A stretch of 64,000 nucleotides of DNA, from NCBI GenBank assembly GCA_022710485.1, contig JAKLGU010000009.1, positions 1 through 64,000 on the forward strand. The letters run 5' to 3'. This document shows positions 61,819-64,000 of this stretch, piece after piece (positions within the stretch are counted from its first letter, which is position 1; every line of letters starts with the position of its first letter). The notes under the pieces were generated by a model. The model had not been told where the DNA came from and ran no database searches. It saw only the letters and a program-made list of their open reading frames with translations. The position numbers were made by a program, and so were the translations under genes. Source of the DNA: Gemmatimonadota bacterium. GTDB lineage: Bacteria; Gemmatimonadota; Gemmatimonadetes; Gemmatimonadales; GWC2-71-9.

Positions 61819-63537
61819 CTACGCCGCCCGCAGGCGGGCGAGTTCCCCCTCGACCAGCGCCACCAGCTCGCCGATCAGCGCCCGGTCCGCCCCGAACTTC
61901 GCACCCGCCCTGGCGTACATGGCCGGGAGCGACACGGTGCAACCAAGCGCCAGCGCCTCCCGGTAATCCCGGACCGCGGCCGCCTGGTCCGCCTGGCTTC
62001 GCCGCCAGATCTGCAGCGCGCCGAGCTGCGCCAGACCGTACTCGATGTAGTAGAACGGGTACAGGAAGATGTGCAACTGACGGTACCACCGCGCGATGCG
62101 GTCGTCGTCGAGGCCCGACCAGTCCACCCCCGCCTGGAAGCGGTCCCGGATCCGGAGCCACGCCTGATCCCGGGCGGCCGCATCACCCCCCTGCCCGCTG
62201 GTGTAGATCCAGCGCTGGAAGGCGTCCACCGCGGCCACGTGCGCCAGCGTCATGAGCACTTCTTCGAGATGCTCGATCCGCGCCAGCCGGAGCTCCTCCT
62301 CCGACGCCATGCCGCCCGGGGCCGCCAGGTAGGGCGCCGCCAGCAGCTCCATGGACATGGACGCCAACTCGGCCGACTCCGCGCCGACATGCCGCTGCCA
62401 GAGCAGCGGCTGGCGGTGGGAGGCGAACGCATGGAAGGAATGCCCCGACTCGTGCAGCAGGGTGTTCACGTCGTCGAGCAGGCCCACGGCGTTCATGTGG
62501 ATATAGGGGCGCCCGCGGAAGTGCAGCGTCTCGCAATAGCCGCCGGGAGCCTTCCCCGCCCTGCTCTCCAGGTCGAGGAGACGCTCGCCGCGCATCAGGT
62601 CGAACTCGGCGCCCAGCTCCGGGGCCACGGCGTGGAAGACGCGGGAGGCCTTCTCGACGAGTTCGGCGGCGTCGCGGAACGGCCGAAGCGGCGGCCGGCT
62701 GGCCGGGTCCACGTCGAGATCCCATGGGCGGAGGACGTCGAGGCCGAGCGCCTGCTTCCGCAGCTCCAGGATGCGCGTCACCGCCGGGACCACCTCCGCC
62801 TCCACCGCCTCGTGAAAGCGGGTGACGTCGTCCGGGGTGTAGTCGAAACGGCACTTGGCGGCGAAGCTGTAGGCCTCGAAATCGGCGAACCCGGCGTTCT
62901 TCGCCACCCGCTGTCGGCGGGAGTACATCTCGTCGAAGAGGCCGGCGAGTTTGTCCCGCATGGCGACGTACGGGGCGCCCATCGCGCGGAAGGCCCGCTC
63001 CCGCACCGCACGGTCCGGGCTCTTGAGGAAGGGACCGAGCTGCGGAAGGGTGCGCGTCTCGCCCTCCCACTCGACGGTGATGCCGCCGGTCAGGCGCTGG
63101 TAGCTGGCCGACAACTCCTCGAGCTCGCTGAAGAGCGGGAGGTTTTCCTCGCGAAAGATCTCGATCCCCGCGCGGAAGCGCCGCAGGACCACCTCGAGAT
63201 CGGGTCGCGTGAAGCCGGTCGCGACGAGCCGCCGGGCGAGCCGCACCCCCTGCTCCTCCAGCTGCGGAAAGATCTCCGCCGAAAACCGCAGGTGCGCCGC
63301 CTCCCGCGCCGGGTCCCGCGTATCGGCAGTGTAGGCGATCATCGCCTCGGCCGCCGCCTCGGTGACGAGTTCCTCGAGACGGGACCAGGCCGCCAGCCAG
63401 GGACCCACCGCGTCGGGGGTGTCGAGCGGCACGGCGGCCAGCGCCTCGTACCACGGCAGGATGTCCTCCAAGCGGGCGTCGGCGAACGCCGCGGGAGAGT
63501 CGGGAAGGATCGGGAGCGTCACGGCACGGTCGGACAT
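61819..63537 (-). CDS. M3-family oligoendopeptidase
   Basis: 572 residues, PepF-like. Zinc motif HESGHSFHAFA and the later Glu ligand (ESAELASMSMELL) are visible; no signal peptide, so cytosolic peptide recycling. ATG overlaps the MFS stop (ATGA), giving an operon with that transporter. Confidence 0.92.
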   Translation of the reverse strand: MSDRAVTLPILPDSPAAFADARLEDILPWYEALAAVPLDTPDAVGPWLAAWSRLEELVTEAAAEAMIAYTADTRDPAREAAHLRFSAEIFPQLEEQGVRLARRLVATGFTRPDLEVVLRRFRAGIEIFREENLPLFSELEELSASYQRLTGGITVEWEGETRTLPQLGPFLKSPDRAVRERAFRAMGAPYVAMRDKLAGLFDEMYSRRQRVAKNAGFADFEAYSFAAKCRFDYTPDDVTRFHEAVEAEVVPAVTRILELRKQALGLDVLRPWDLDVDPASRPPLRPFRDAAELVEKASRVFHAVAPELGAEFDLMRGERLLDLESRAGKAPGGYCETLHFRGRPYIHMNAVGLLDDVNTLLHESGHSFHAFASHRQPLLWQRHVGAESAELASMSMELLAAPYLAAPGGMASEEELRLARIEHLEEVLMTLAHVAAVDAFQRWIYTSGQGGDAAARDQAWLRIRDRFQAGVDWSGLDDDRIARWYRQLHIFLYPFYYIEYGLAQLGALQIWRRSQADQAAAVRDYREALALGCTVSLPAMYARAGAKFGADRALIGELVALVEGELARLRAA

Positions 63538-64000
63538 CAGGCGCCTGTCGGATTGGGGTCGGCCACGGGACCGAGCCGGAAGGCAAGGATGCTGACGAGG
63601 GCCACGGTGGCCGCCGCCATGTAGAAGGGCCAGTCGTGACCCCAGTCCTGGAAGGCGCGCGTGGCCAGGATCGGCGCCACCACCCGCGCGATGCCCGCGA
63701 ACGTCTGTGCGGAGCCCATCACCGTGCCCAGTTCCGACTTCTGGGCGGCATGCGACATCAGCGCCGTGGTGGACGGGAAGAGCAGCGCGGTCCCGATCGG
63801 CACGAACGGAATGATCAGCGCGAGGCCCCAGAGGCTCGACATCGCCGGATAGAGCAGGAGCCCAAGGATGAGGCACGCGCACCCGATGCGCATGGCCCAC
63901 GCCTCGCCGATACGATCCACGATCGGCCCGAGGAAGATGGAGCGCATCACGAGCGACAGGGCGCCGACGTAGAGAAAGAAATACCCGATCGTCTTCTCCG
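63537..64000 (-). CDS. MFS transporter, C-terminal part (cut by window edge)
   Basis: Last 153 or so residues of a Major Facilitator transporter: four to five helices with the loop SIFLGPIVDRIGE, GLALIIPFVPIGTALLFPSTTALMSHAA and a final helix. The N-terminal part lies past base 64000. It leads the M3 peptidase. Substrate unknown, drug/H+ antiporter-like by general look. Confidence 0.85.
   Translation of the reverse strand, partial: EKTIGYFFLYVGALSLVMRSIFLGPIVDRIGEAWAMRIGCACLILGLLLYPAMSSLWGLALIIPFVPIGTALLFPSTTALMSHAAQKSELGTVMGSAQTFAGIARVVAPILATRAFQDWGHDWPFYMAAATVALVSILAFRLGPVADPNPTGA

Overview
The window is 64 kb of dense, GC-rich bacterial chromosome. It has Gram-negative features (MacB-type tripartite export, lipoproteins, Tat substrates, an alternative complex III). 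The mix of ADOP-type ABC permeases beside Ser/Thr kinases, Thr/Ser kinases with TPR tails, many secreted metallopeptidases, a sphingolipid gene set and a complete act operon points to Gemmatimonadota or a close FCB/Acidobacteria-like relative. This is an inference from gene content: there is no rRNA in the window. I saw no tRNA, rRNA, CRISPR array, insertion sequence or prophage, and no gene-free stretch longer than 300 bases. Many neighbouring genes overlap by four bases (ATGA/GTGA), and GTG starts are common.

Layout. 1-5.1 kb: MacB-like efflux operon ending in a truncated Ser/Thr kinase. 5.2-8.8 kb: dodecin, a Ca2+-type P-ATPase and a VTT membrane protein. 9-15 kb: azoreductase, a periplasmic molybdenum hydroxylase pair, and an M6 protease with a small lipoprotein. 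15.1-19.3 kb: an apparent bacterial ceramide operon (serine palmitoyltransferase, GNAT-type ceramide synthase, ceramide reductase, Aur1-like PAP2 enzyme). 19.4-22.5 kb: blue-copper lipoprotein, Cys-rich protein, ECF sigma/anti-sigma pair. 22.7-30.1 kb: full alternative complex III operon actABCDEF with a strong promoter. 30.3-37.4 kb: TrmJ, a dehydrogenase, ferritin, a molybdate/tungstate permease and ATPase, a beta-propeller lipoprotein and DinB. 37.5-40.5 kb: TetR regulator with its operator, acyl-CoA dehydrogenase, QueF. 40.6-44.1 kb: Ser/Thr kinase followed by a duplicated module of small Trp-rich proteins and 28-residue polyproline-Trp peptides, closed by a strong terminator. 44.1-54.4 kb: peptidases (M28, M50, M1), ADP-ribosylglycohydrolase, citrate synthase, SpeA, double cupredoxin. 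54.5-61.1 kb: epimerase, QueC/QueE, a degenerate HD protein, a diguanylate cyclase, a degenerate CGNR protein, and a pseudokinase-kinase fusion. 61.2-64 kb: cold-shock protein, IF-1, M3 peptidase, MFS transporter (cut).

The most promising undescribed element is the kinase plus duplicated WKW/polyproline-Trp peptide module (40558-44120). Second is the four-gene ceramide operon. A third theme is a set of short intergenic repeats (GCGGGGAA arrays, a GGGGACG palindrome, a CCCCCTCTCCAC hairpin, a REP pair) that mostly sit flush against stop codons and fill nearly all the longer intergenic spaces between 5 and 23 kb.
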